Shown in pieces: positions 1-7,360 of a stretch of 40,894 nucleotides of DNA (within the stretch, counting starts at the first letter, position 1; each line of letters starts with the position of its first letter). This DNA comes from Actinomycetes bacterium (GTDB taxonomy: Bacteria > Actinomycetota > Acidimicrobiia > Acidimicrobiales > JAJYPT01). Position numbers and translations under genes: made by a program. The notes under the pieces were generated by a model that searched no databases, had not been told where the DNA came from, and saw only the letters and a program-made list of their open reading frames with translations. The stretch is from assembly GCA_021795135.1 (NCBI GenBank), contig JAJYPT010000001.1:1-40894 (forward strand), in the 5' to 3' direction.

Positions 1-1
1 T

Positions 2-544
2 ATCGGCATGGGCGGAATAGGTACGGCTACCGCTCGGCTTTTTTCTCAAATAGGTATCAAAGTTTCAGGAATAAATAGAACAGGTAAGTCTGAGTTGGAA
101 TTTTTAGATCAAATATTTCCTCTAAACCAACTCCTAGCCGCCTTGTCCCAAAATGACATTATCGTGATGGCTCTTCCTTTGACAAAAGTGACAAAGAACC
201 TTATTGGAGCAAAAGAACTTCAAGCAATGAAAGATGATGCAATTTTTATCAATGTTGCAAGAGCCGCTATAATTAATCAACAAGATTTATTTAACCATCT
301 TAAAAATCATCCGAATTTCAAAGTAGGCATTGATACTTGGTGGATAGAACCCTTCCAACAACAAAAATTCGAATTAGAATTTCCCTTCCTTAGTCTAGAT
401 AATGTATTAGGATCCCCTCACAATTCAGCTATAGTAAAGGATTCCATTGCCTATGCCACTTCTCAAGCGGCTCTAAATGTAGCTTCTTACTTGAAAGGTG
501 AAGCTATTAGGGGAGAAATAACTAATGATGAATATCGTCTATAA
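2..544 (+). CDS. D-isomer-specific 2-hydroxyacid dehydrogenase, C-terminal part (5' end outside window)
   Basis: The reading frame is open from base 2, so this is the 3' part of a longer gene cut by the window edge. It begins inside the NAD-binding Rossmann motif (G-M-G-G-I-G). Further on are the family landmarks: an N-V-A-R segment carrying the substrate-binding Arg (the usual R-G is R-A here), a D-T-W-W-I-E-P segment with the catalytic Glu, and S-P-H-N-S with the catalytic His. Family members interconvert 2-keto acids and D-2-hydroxy acids with NAD(P)H in the cytosol; the substrate cannot be told from this fragment. The visible part is about 180 residues of a usual 310-330. It is convergent with the pxp operon, so it is probably not part of it. 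The family assignment is firm, the specificity open. Confidence 0.85.
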   Translation: MGMGGIGTATARLFSQIGIKVSGINRTGKSELEFLDQIFPLNQLLAALSQNDIIVMALPLTKVTKNLIGAKELQAMKDDAIFINVARAAIINQQDLFNHLKNHPNFKVGIDTWWIEPFQQQKFELEFPFLSLDNVLGSPHNSAIVKDSIAYATSQAALNVASYLKGEAIRGEITNDEYRL

Positions 545-635
545 AATCAAAAGATTATGATTTGTTAAATGATCCCTATTTCAGTAACTGATAAAAGTTA
601 GATTTTAAGTTTTTAGCTGATTAAATTATTATTAG

Positions 636-662
636 TAAAAGAAGTTGAATCTTTTAGTTTTT
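636..662. terminator. AT-rich hairpin between convergent genes, possible terminator
   Basis: TAAAAGA and TCTTTTA form a perfect 7-bp stem around a 7-base loop (643-649), followed on the plus strand by GTTTTTAA. It lies between the dehydrogenase stop (544) and the pxpA stop (742), where a terminator is expected for both directions. The stem has only one G-C pair, so it may be weak. Confidence 0.4.
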
Positions 663-741
663 AATGTCTCTGGTTTTATGGAAACTAATCGGTTTGCAAG
701 CTTTCTTAGCATATAGATTGCTTCTGCTTGGGATTGACCTT

Positions 742-1515
742 CTAAAATTGGTTTTCAATTAGAGGTTTAACAGCAATATTTGCCTCATTGAATCCATTCC
801 GCAATGTTTTGGCAACTTTATGAGCGCCAGGTGTGTCTCCATGAATACAAATAGTTTGTATATCTACTGCAACTAACTCTCCTTCAATAGTTTGAATTTT
901 TTGTTCTTGTACCATAGTTATTGCTCGAGATACAATGCGGTCAATATCAGTTATAACCGCATGTGGAGAGGACCGTGGGACTAGTTGACCATTTCCAAGG
1001 TATTCGCGATCGGCATAGACTTCGTTTGCTACCTTTAATCCTTTATTGAGAGCAGCTTTAGTCAATTCTCCACCATAGGAAATAAAAATTAATTGCGGAT
1101 CAAAATCCCAAACTGCATCAACGATTGCTTGAGCCAAGTCCTTATCTTTTACAGCTAGATTATTCAATTGACCATGAGGTTTTACATGTTGCATCGATAA
1201 GTTTTGACTTTGTGTAAAAGCAAACAGGCTACCTATTTGATACAAGACATCGCTATAGGCTTCTTTATATGTAGTGGAAATATTTCTTCTGCCAAAACCA
1301 ACTAGATCAGCAAAACCCGGATGGGCACCCACTTTAACGCCATAATTTTTAGCCAAAGCTACCGTTTTTTGCATTACGATTGGATCTCCTGCATGAAATC
1401 CACAAGCTATATTTGCCGATGATATGTAGGGCATAATAGCTTCGTCATTTCCAATTTTGTATACCCCAAAGCTTTCTCCCATGTCGCAGTTGATGTCAAT
1501 TATATTTGTTGTCAT
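742..1515 (-). CDS. pxpA: 5-oxoprolinase subunit PxpA (LamB/YcsF family)
   Basis: At 257 residues this has the size and signature of the LamB/YcsF family. It opens with I-D-I-N-C-D-M-G-E-S-F-G and continues with A-C-G-F-H-A-G-D-P and V-G-A-H-P-G, then a later C-I-H-G-D-T-P-G-A motif, which supplies conserved His/Asp/Glu ligands. With PxpB and PxpC it forms the bacterial ATP-dependent 5-oxoprolinase, which opens the 5-oxo-L-proline lactam to L-glutamate in the cytosol; PxpA acts on the phosphorylated intermediate. It is the last gene of the operon, 42 nt after pxpC. The start ATG is preceded only by a weak purine stretch (AAGAAAG). The co-location of all three subunits makes the call secure. 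Confidence 0.95.
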   Translation of the reverse strand: MTTNIIDINCDMGESFGVYKIGNDEAIMPYISSANIACGFHAGDPIVMQKTVALAKNYGVKVGAHPGFADLVGFGRRNISTTYKEAYSDVLYQIGSLFAFTQSQNLSMQHVKPHGQLNNLAVKDKDLAQAIVDAVWDFDPQLIFISYGGELTKAALNKGLKVANEVYADREYLGNGQLVPRSSPHAVITDIDRIVSRAITMVQEQKIQTIEGELVAVDIQTICIHGDTPGAHKVAKTLRNGFNEANIAVKPLIENQF

Positions 1516-1557
1516 TTTTAAGATACTTTCTTAAATATAAGGTTGAAAGATAGTCAT

Positions 1558-2562
1558 TTAGAAGTGACTATATAGATGAAAACAAACAAAACGGCTATCT
1601 TTTGGATGCCCTTTTCTATAACGCTTATGCCAAATAATTCTTTTTTCACAAATGAAATCCTTCTCGGCTTGCCAAAGTTTTCTTGCTTGTTCAACTGAGG
1701 TAAGTTTAAATTTGATCGCAGTTCCAAGTTGGCGTTGTGCTACTCGATTGAGATCAACTGAAATTACTATTGCAATTACAGGATATCCTCCTAAAGTTCC
1801 CCTAGAAGAAAGCAGGAGTAAAAGAGAGCCTTCAGGAGTAAGTTCAATAGCTCCAGGCATCATACCTTCAGAAAGAACTGGAGGAGGAATTGGCGACAAG
1901 ACAGGATGAGTTTTTAACCGTATTCCCATTCGATTGCTGTCTAGCCCAATAATAAAATCTTGACTAAGGAATCCTTTCCATGTGTGATCTTTTAGTAGAT
2001 CTTTACGAGGGCCAGGTAAAACTCGAATAGGACTAAGATTATCCTTTGGGACTGCATCAACCAAACGTATCTCGTCATAGGGCCAATCTTTTTTGAGTGC
2101 GGTTGGCAAAACTGGAATATTATCTCCTTTTTCCAGTCGACGTCCAAAGAAGCCGCCAATTCCTGCCACAAGATCAGTGCTACGGCTTCCCATCACTGGC
2201 TCGACAGCTATCCCACCTTGTATACCAAGATAGGCATAGATACCATAAAATTTATTTAGGCGAACTATGCTTCCTTGTTCTACCCAAAATCCACTCCAAG
2301 AAGGTAAAAGGTCATCGCCTACCCATACCGATTCAACAGCACCTGTTACAGAAGCCCAAGTATCTTGTTCAAAGTAAAACTCCCCTGGTTGTAATATCAT
2401 TTCAATTGTAGCTGCTTGGGGGTTATTTCCTACTAAAAGATTAGCCCAGCTATGAGCAAAACGGTCTGCTGGTCCTCCAGAGGAAAATCCTAATGATTGA
2501 TACCCATATCGGCCTAAATCTTGAATTATGCTTTGAGAACCTGGATGCAAAATCCTTATCAT
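1558..2562 (-). CDS. pxpC: 5-oxoprolinase subunit PxpC (biotin-dependent carboxyltransferase/KipA family)
   Basis: The 334-residue protein is the KipA/PxpC type, related to the carboxyltransferase domain 2 of urea amidolyase. It has an early I-Q-D-L-G-R-Y-G-Y segment, then S-G-G-P-A-D and a late G-T-L-G-G-Y-P-V motif, all typical of the family. PxpB-PxpC is thought to phosphorylate 5-oxoproline with ATP before PxpA hydrolyses it. I start it at 2562 rather than at the in-frame ATG 33 bases upstream, because an AGGAGG-like site lies a few bases before this ATG and the ATG overlaps the pxpB TGA as ATGA, the usual sign of coupled translation. It is intact and of normal length. Confidence 0.93.
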   Translation of the reverse strand: MIRILHPGSQSIIQDLGRYGYQSLGFSSGGPADRFAHSWANLLVGNNPQAATIEMILQPGEFYFEQDTWASVTGAVESVWVGDDLLPSWSGFWVEQGSIVRLNKFYGIYAYLGIQGGIAVEPVMGSRSTDLVAGIGGFFGRRLEKGDNIPVLPTALKKDWPYDEIRLVDAVPKDNLSPIRVLPGPRKDLLKDHTWKGFLSQDFIIGLDSNRMGIRLKTHPVLSPIPPPVLSEGMMPGAIELTPEGSLLLLLSSRGTLGGYPVIAIVISVDLNRVAQRQLGTAIKFKLTSVEQARKLWQAEKDFICEKRIIWHKRYRKGHPKDSRFVCFHLYSHF

Positions 2563-3287
2563 CCAATTCCTCCTTCCCATAACCAATCTGGCCACTCATC
2601 TACTTGAAGAGATTTATCATGTAGAATTTCGAAATAAGTAGATTCGTTAATTGGTTGAAATTGTATCAAATCAGATGGTTTATATGGAATAGGTTGAGCA
2701 AGATGAGGTCGGAATAGACTCAAAGGAGTCCGACCAACAATTTGCCATCCCCCAGGTGTTTCTAGTACATAAATACCGCTTTGCTGTTCGGCAATACCAA
2801 CAGATCCTGCTGGAACTCGAGACCGAGGAGTGGCTTTACGAGGGGTCTTTATAGCAGCATGAACTTGACCCAGAAAAGGAAACCCAGGGGAAAACCCTAA
2901 ACAATAAACACGATAATAACGTCGCGAATGTAATTCGACTACAGTTTCGGCGTCTATATTATTATATAGCCCAACTTCTTGGAGATCTGGTCCATATTTT
3001 CCACCATATAGAACCGGAATAGTAACATGACGCACTGTAGATTGATCATTTTTTGTTGTAATTAGAGCTTGTTGGACTAATTGATCCCAATCTAGTGATT
3101 CTATATCCGGTTGAAAAATTACAAGAACAGTACTGTAGCCACTAATTACATCAATTACCGACGATAAGGTAGTTTTTATATATCTTGCAAGGAGGTGGAC
3201 TTTGTCATTAATGTCTGGGTCCATTATAGTGCCAAGTTCAATGAGGACTCCACTATCTCCCATTTGAAACACTGTCCAACTTTTCAT
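2559..3287 (-). CDS. pxpB: 5-oxoprolinase subunit PxpB (KipI family)
   Basis: This 242-residue protein matches the allophanate hydrolase subunit 1/KipI family. It has an N-terminal G-D-S-G-V-L-I-E-L motif, a central Y-C-L-G-F-S-P-G-F-P-F-L-G motif, then P-R-S-R-V-P-A-G-S-V-G-I and the C-terminal T-P-G-G-W-Q-I-V-G-R-T-P segment. It pairs with PxpC in the ATP-dependent step of 5-oxoproline opening. In Bacillus, KipI also inhibits the sporulation kinase KinA, but nothing here suggests that role. The start ATG has a GGGG site just upstream, inside the end of the DUF1445 gene region (gap 5 nt), and the stop overlaps pxpC as ATGA. Confidence 0.93.
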   Translation of the reverse strand: MKSWTVFQMGDSGVLIELGTIMDPDINDKVHLLARYIKTTLSSVIDVISGYSTVLVIFQPDIESLDWDQLVQQALITTKNDQSTVRHVTIPVLYGGKYGPDLQEVGLYNNIDAETVVELHSRRYYRVYCLGFSPGFPFLGQVHAAIKTPRKATPRSRVPAGSVGIAEQQSGIYVLETPGGWQIVGRTPLSLFRPHLAQPIPYKPSDLIQFQPINESTYFEILHDKSLQVDEWPDWLWEGGIG

Positions 3288-3292
3288 AGCCC

Positions 3293-4081
3293 CTACTCAA
3301 TAGTTGTTAGATTACAAATTTTATCTACAGGCCAGTCACTAACAAACATATGACCAGGAGCATGGGTTATGGCAATAGGAGGACGCGAACGTATAATGGC
3401 GGATTGAGAGGTTACACCGCAAGCCCAAAAAATAGGTACAACATCATCTATTGGAGGTTTATAAAAATCTCCCCATTCAGGACGTGCTATATTGTCTATC
3501 CCAAGGGAATTGGAAAATCCTATAGCCACAGGAGCACCATGGGCAAGTGGAAACTGGCTAGTAATCGATTTAGCTAAACTTACTTGTTCGGTATTGATCC
3601 ACCTCATAGATACCACAAGTTCGCCTGACCATCTAGGAGTTGGTGTAGTTTCTAGTTTGGTTCTATACATAGGAACATTTTTTCCATGTTCTAAATGCCA
3701 TAGATGAATTCCAGCATTTTCTAAAACTATTTCAGTACTAAAGCTACATCCTAATAATGCCCAAACCCAATCATCTTCCCATAGGTTTTGTATATCTAGA
3801 GCTGTTTGTTCTAATATGCCATTTCTATATACCCAATATTTTGCTACGTCATGACGTATGTCTGAATCTTTGGCCAAGATATCCACCCTAGGATCTCCTA
3901 CCTTTCCATGGCCCAGCACAGGCAAAGGTTGGCTGTTCAAATGACAATATTGCAAAAATTCATTCATCCAAAGTTGAGGCAAAATTACTAGGTTGGCTTG
4001 TAAATATCCTTTGCATGTACCACTCGTTGGCCCAGTCCAAAATTTTGTTCTAATTTTAGAGCGAAGCTGACTAGGATCCAT
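3293..4081 (-). CDS. DUF1445 family putative hydro-lyase / D-glutamate cyclase-like protein (YcsI-like)
   Basis: The 262-residue product has the DUF1445 signature: an early T-S-G-T-C-K-G-Y-L-Q-A-N motif, a central L-L-G-C-S-F-S-T-E segment, V-S-M-R-W in the middle, and near the end F-W-A-C-G-V-T-S-Q and I-T-H-A-P-G-H-M. The family includes Bacillus YcsI, which is encoded next to the kip/pxp genes, and it is related to the mammalian D-glutamate cyclase that makes 5-oxo-D-proline from D-glutamate. Placed between the permease (11-nt gap) and pxpB (5-nt gap), it most likely feeds or processes a 5-oxoproline-related compound, such as the D form. That role is inferred from context; the family assignment is solid. 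Confidence 0.85.
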   Translation of the reverse strand: MDPSQLRSKIRTKFWTGPTSGTCKGYLQANLVILPQLWMNEFLQYCHLNSQPLPVLGHGKVGDPRVDILAKDSDIRHDVAKYWVYRNGILEQTALDIQNLWEDDWVWALLGCSFSTEIVLENAGIHLWHLEHGKNVPMYRTKLETTPTPRWSGELVVSMRWINTEQVSLAKSITSQFPLAHGAPVAIGFSNSLGIDNIARPEWGDFYKPPIDDVVPIFWACGVTSQSAIIRSRPPIAITHAPGHMFVSDWPVDKICNLTTIE

Positions 4082-4092
4082 TGTGTTAGTTA

Positions 4093-5664
4093 TTATTTTT
4101 CTATTGGAGATACGGTATTTGGAGAATTAGAACTTTGGGATGAATTATTTAGCTGTCTAGGCTCGTCCTTGCACATGTCATGACAATGTCCTTCTGAAGC
4201 ACAACATACTGAACATAGTGTTGCTTGATGAAAAGGACACTCTACCATGTCCGTTGATTCAAATTGATCACTACATTTGCTACAAGGCAATAAAGACATA
4301 TGACCAGGTTCTAACTGGGCAGTACTTTGGATCCTATATGAGCTACCACGGGAAATCATGGCTATGATTGGAGGAAGAAACAGACCCAAAGTTGCAGATA
4401 CAAAAGGAGCAAAGGTTTGACCTTTTGGACCTGCTGCTCCAAAAGCAAGCGGAACTGAAATAATCAAAGCAATAATCAAAGATCCAATTCCAACTATATT
4501 AAATTGTGGCAAAAAAGCTCTTTTGTATTCATATCCAGCAGGACTAAGTTTCAAAAGCCATTTATTGAACAAAGTATCTGAGATAACAGACATAGCCCAA
4601 GCAATGATAAAAACACCTTCGAATGTAAGGATTTGAAGCATATGAGCAAATATGTTCCCCATCATTAAAATCGTTCCAAAAATAGCAGTCAATATTCCCC
4701 ACCATTGGCGTCCGGGAGTAAAGTGAAAAACTCGCGAAAAGAAGTTTGCATATGCAAGTGAACCACTATATACATTGATGGAATTAATTCTAACTTGGGT
4801 AATCAAGACAATAAGAACCCCACCTGTTCCTAAAATAGAGGTGAAATAAATCCCTGGATTACTTTGATGAAGCTCTAGTCCAAAATAAGAACCAAGCAGT
4901 ACCACTCCTAAAAAAGTTATTATCATCACTACATAACCATTGAAAAAAGAACCTATTGTTCTATCTTTGGAACGAACAAAACGTCCCAAGTCGGCCCCTT
5001 GGGTGCCCATACTAATAAGGGCAAATACTGTAGCTGCTAGTTGAAGCAAAACTGGCCCTGCTGTAGTAGAAGCAGCAGTTGATGGATGATAACTAAGCCA
5101 TGGAATGGGCCTAGGGACGTGGCTAGCATGATACCAAACTATCGCTACAGCTATTAGATAAATAGGCAAAGTAATCCACATAAGCCAATTTAGGAATTTC
5201 ATACCCCAAGTGGCTAAGATAATAAAACCAATACCAATTATAATTTCCCATACTAGGGAGGAAATATGAGGCAAGGTAGTATGTAGAGCTCCAACCAATA
5301 TGGATCCTTCAAATGCAAAGAACATAACATAATTAAAGCTATAAATAATAGATGCAATAGCAGAACCCATAAATCCATAGCCACTACCACGAGTAATTAG
5401 ATCACTATCTAAACCAGTTTTAGAGCCAATCCAGCTAAAGAAAAAACCAACGGAACCAATAAATACAACCCCAAAAACCATTCCCCAAATAGTAGGTATG
5501 GTTCCATATTTTAATGTCAGCTCACTGCCCCAAGATAAAAAGAACATAGCTGTTGAAACACCAATTAGAACATTAAAAATACTAGACCAATGCCAAAGAC
5601 GAAAACTTTGGGGTACATATCGCAAAGCATAGTCCTCACGACGATCAAGATTGGATTGTTCCAT
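4093..5664 (-). CDS. NCS1-family permease with a cysteine-rich cytoplasmic tail
   Basis: The first ~440 of 523 residues form a 12-helix nucleobase:cation-symport-1 transporter. It has the N-terminal W-H-W-S-S-I-F-N-V-L-I-G segment of helix 1 and a cytoplasmic G-L-D-S-D-L-I-T-R-G-S-G-Y-G motif after helix 2. The family takes up cytosine, purines, allantoin, hydantoins or related ring compounds with Na+ or H+. The tail (about 456-523) is unusual. It carries eight Cys (about 461, 464, 476, 484, 487, 488, 494, 498) and several His in a C-x2-C ... C-x2-H ... C-x2-C-C ... C-H-x2-C pattern that looks metal-binding, then a Ser/Asn-rich end. As first gene of the pxp operon it is the obvious candidate for 5-oxoproline uptake. 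The start has a clear TAGGAG site upstream. Confidence 0.88.
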   Translation of the reverse strand: MEQSNLDRREDYALRYVPQSFRLWHWSSIFNVLIGVSTAMFFLSWGSELTLKYGTIPTIWGMVFGVVFIGSVGFFFSWIGSKTGLDSDLITRGSGYGFMGSAIASIIYSFNYVMFFAFEGSILVGALHTTLPHISSLVWEIIIGIGFIILATWGMKFLNWLMWITLPIYLIAVAIVWYHASHVPRPIPWLSYHPSTAASTTAGPVLLQLAATVFALISMGTQGADLGRFVRSKDRTIGSFFNGYVVMIITFLGVVLLGSYFGLELHQSNPGIYFTSILGTGGVLIVLITQVRINSINVYSGSLAYANFFSRVFHFTPGRQWWGILTAIFGTILMMGNIFAHMLQILTFEGVFIIAWAMSVISDTLFNKWLLKLSPAGYEYKRAFLPQFNIVGIGSLIIALIISVPLAFGAAGPKGQTFAPFVSATLGLFLPPIIAMISRGSSYRIQSTAQLEPGHMSLLPCSKCSDQFESTDMVECPFHQATLCSVCCASEGHCHDMCKDEPRQLNNSSQSSNSPNTVSPIEK

Positions 5665-6077
5665 TTTGAAATCTCCTAAGGTGGAACTCTACATGTGTTA
5701 TGTTTGCAACCAATACTAGGGAGCTTTTGGCTAAATATTTTAAACAAAAAACTTTTAAATTAAAATAAAGTTTAAATAATAAATTTCCTTACAATCAAGG
5801 CCAATAATATACAAAAGATACACATTATTTATTACAAACTCACATCTAAGTTGTAACAGCTTTATTAATTAAATTATTATAAAATCCCAGTTCTAATCCT
5901 GACTTTCGCACTTGTATGAACAAAGCATGGTTTTACCCTAAAGGGGCCATCAACACTAATGGATACCAACCCCTATTGTTAGGTCATATTTTTATTGACC
6001 AATTGAGACATAGAAAAATCGTGAGTGTCGAATATGGACAGCAAGTAGAAAACGCAGTTTAGGTATAAATTTCAATC
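5665..6077. other. 413-base gap: permease leader/promoter region and che operon 3' end
   Basis: This is the only stretch over 300 bases without a firm gene. On the minus strand it must hold the promoter and leader of the permease operon and the end of the che transcript. The first ~150 bases next to the permease are very AT-rich and promoter-like, but I could not fix good -35/-10 boxes. An imperfect hairpin, TTACAA-a-CT with AG-TTGTAA, lies near 5832-5857. On the minus strand a GGGG...CCAT-loop-ATGG-CCCC structure (about 5943-5973) could fold. I compared it with purine, preQ1 and guanidine riboswitches and saw no convincing match. A 48-codon plus-strand ORF is listed separately. Confidence 0.4.
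5916..6062 (+). CDS. Small ORF of unknown value (48 codons), possibly a gene remnant
   Basis: An ATG-started frame of 48 codons lies in the gap between the permease and cheX, on the strand opposite to both. The frame stays open for about 11 codons upstream of the ATG, as in a truncated coding region. Its composition is protein-like (a W-F-Y-P-K-G start, an N-G-Y segment, then basic and charged residues) and the region is less AT-rich than the rest of the gap. The N-G-Y ... R-x-K ... E spacing faintly recalls HNH-endonuclease N-terminal parts, but no catalytic H-H is present, so I do not call it one. There is no good ribosome binding site. It may be chance, a decayed gene, or antisense to a structured leader. 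Confidence 0.2.
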   Translation: MNKAWFYPKGAINTNGYQPLLLGHIFIDQLRHRKIVSVEYGQQVENAV

Positions 6078-6527
6078 TTAGCGTTTTTTCAATAAGAAAA
6101 TACTAAAATAATCTCCACTAGAATCAAAATCAACACAAGTCAATAATTCTGTATCGGGAATGTATAATTTAGATTTGATCCCTTGGCTAACCGTGGGTAA
6201 TGACAAAGCTGTTGGCTCCGGCAATATTGACTTTATGTTACCTCCTACCATATTTACTAACTCGCCCATAGCATCAGATACTTCTTCTTCAGAGATATCT
6301 TCTATTTCAATTCCAAACATAGAGGCGGTAGTTTTTTGAGCCAAGGTATATGTAGAACGTAATACTACTGCTCCATTCCAGCTCCCACTTATATGAATAG
6401 AACCAGATATAGTATTGCCTTCATAAGTTTTTGCTTTGCTAATAGCTATATCATCTCCTAAAGATATCCATACATCAAAAGCAATCTGAATAATTTGATC
6501 TTTGAGATCATTTTCGTTGAGTATCAT
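6078..6527 (-). CDS. cheX: CheX-like CheY-P phosphatase
   Basis: This 149-residue protein belongs to the CheC/CheX/FliY phosphatase family. The diagnostic piece is the helix E-L-V-N-M-V-G-G-N-I-K, with the E-x2-N pair that positions water to dephosphorylate CheY-P. A single such helix is seen, as in CheX rather than CheC, which has two. The preceding G-S-W-N-G-A-V-V-L and the later L-P-T-V fit the family fold. Its start overlaps the cheR stop by ATGA, so the two are translationally coupled. It would end the chemotactic signal in the cytosol, replacing CheZ. It is the last gene of the operon and I see no clear terminator behind it. Confidence 0.85.
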   Translation of the reverse strand: MILNENDLKDQIIQIAFDVWISLGDDIAISKAKTYEGNTISGSIHISGSWNGAVVLRSTYTLAQKTTASMFGIEIEDISEEEVSDAMGELVNMVGGNIKSILPEPTALSLPTVSQGIKSKLYIPDTELLTCVDFDSSGDYFSIFLLKKR

Positions 6528-7360
6528 TTTTCCCCAATTTTGTTAACCAATCTATAACATGATGCAGAGCCCATTTTTACTCTTTCATAAGCATGATCAA
6601 GCATTATAGGAGTTTCCGCCGAACCCAAAAATAACCATCCATCTCGACGCAAGTGATTTTTAAGTTGAGCTAATATTTGTCTTTTTGTTTCGTTAGAAAA
6701 ATAAATTAAAACGTTGCGCAAAAAAACAACATCAAACTTTTCTGCCAGAGTCCAAGTTTGAGCTAAGTTCATGGTTTTAAACTCAACTTGAGTACGGATA
6801 GAATCTTGTAGCTGCCATTCTCTTCCAATTTTTTTGAAGTATTTAACTAAGTAAGCAGCAGGAAGGCCTCGGCTTACTTCTAACTGAGTGAAAATACCAC
6901 CTTTGGCTCTTGCCAATATCTCCGTATTTATATCGGTACCTAATATAGTTAATTTCCAATCAGCCAAAATAGGAAATTTCTCCCTCAAAAGCAAAGCTAT
7001 ACTATAAGCTTCTTGTCCAGAAGAACAAGCAGCACTCCAAATTTTCAAAGTGCGAGTAAGTTCATTGGATTTGATCAAATTAGGGATAATGTCACTTTCT
7101 AGGGCATCAAAAGGAGATTTGTCTCTAAAAAATGAGGTTTCATTGGTAGTCAAAGCCTCTACTACATTTGTATGCAAAGAAGATGTTCTTGCTTGTTTTA
7201 ATATTTTTACTAATTCAGCTATAGAACTTGCACCCAATTGACGGAGCAAAGGTGCCAGTCTAGATTCAACAAGATATTCCTTGCCATCTTCTAAAACTAT
7301 TGCTGAATTTTTATTTACCAATTCCCGCACATAATTAAAATCTTGAGATGTCAATGTCAT
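6524..7360 (-). CDS. cheR: Chemotaxis protein methyltransferase CheR
   Basis: The 278-residue protein has an all-alpha N-terminal CheR domain (about 1-75) and a C-terminal SAM-dependent methyltransferase domain. Visible landmarks are T-N-E-T-S-F-F-R-D at the start of the catalytic part, the SAM loop A-A-C-S-S-G-Q-E-A-Y-S-I-A, G-T-D-I-N-T-E-I-L, F-L-R-N-V-L-I-Y-F and the final G-S-A-E-T. It methylates glutamates on the chemoreceptor cytoplasmic bundle, opposing CheB next door. It overlaps cheB by ATGA upstream and cheX by ATGA downstream. No pentapeptide-binding insertion or TPR extension is visible, so it is a plain CheR. Confidence 0.95.
   Translation of the reverse strand: MTLTSQDFNYVRELVNKNSAIVLEDGKEYLVESRLAPLLRQLGASSIAELVKILKQARTSSLHTNVVEALTTNETSFFRDKSPFDALESDIIPNLIKSNELTRTLKIWSAACSSGQEAYSIALLLREKFPILADWKLTILGTDINTEILARAKGGIFTQLEVSRGLPAAYLVKYFKKIGREWQLQDSIRTQVEFKTMNLAQTWTLAEKFDVVFLRNVLIYFSNETKRQILAQLKNHLRRDGWLFLGSAETPIMLDHAYERVKMGSASCYRLVNKIGEK

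Noticed and set aside
2563..2595. Upstream ATG for pxpC (11 extra residues)
   Set aside because: The downstream ATG has an AGGAGG-like site and ATGA overlap with pxpB, and homologues begin there.
5881..6062. Riboswitch (purine, preQ1 or guanidine) ahead of the NCS1 permease
   Set aside because: Some pairing is possible but none of the conserved cores I know could be placed.
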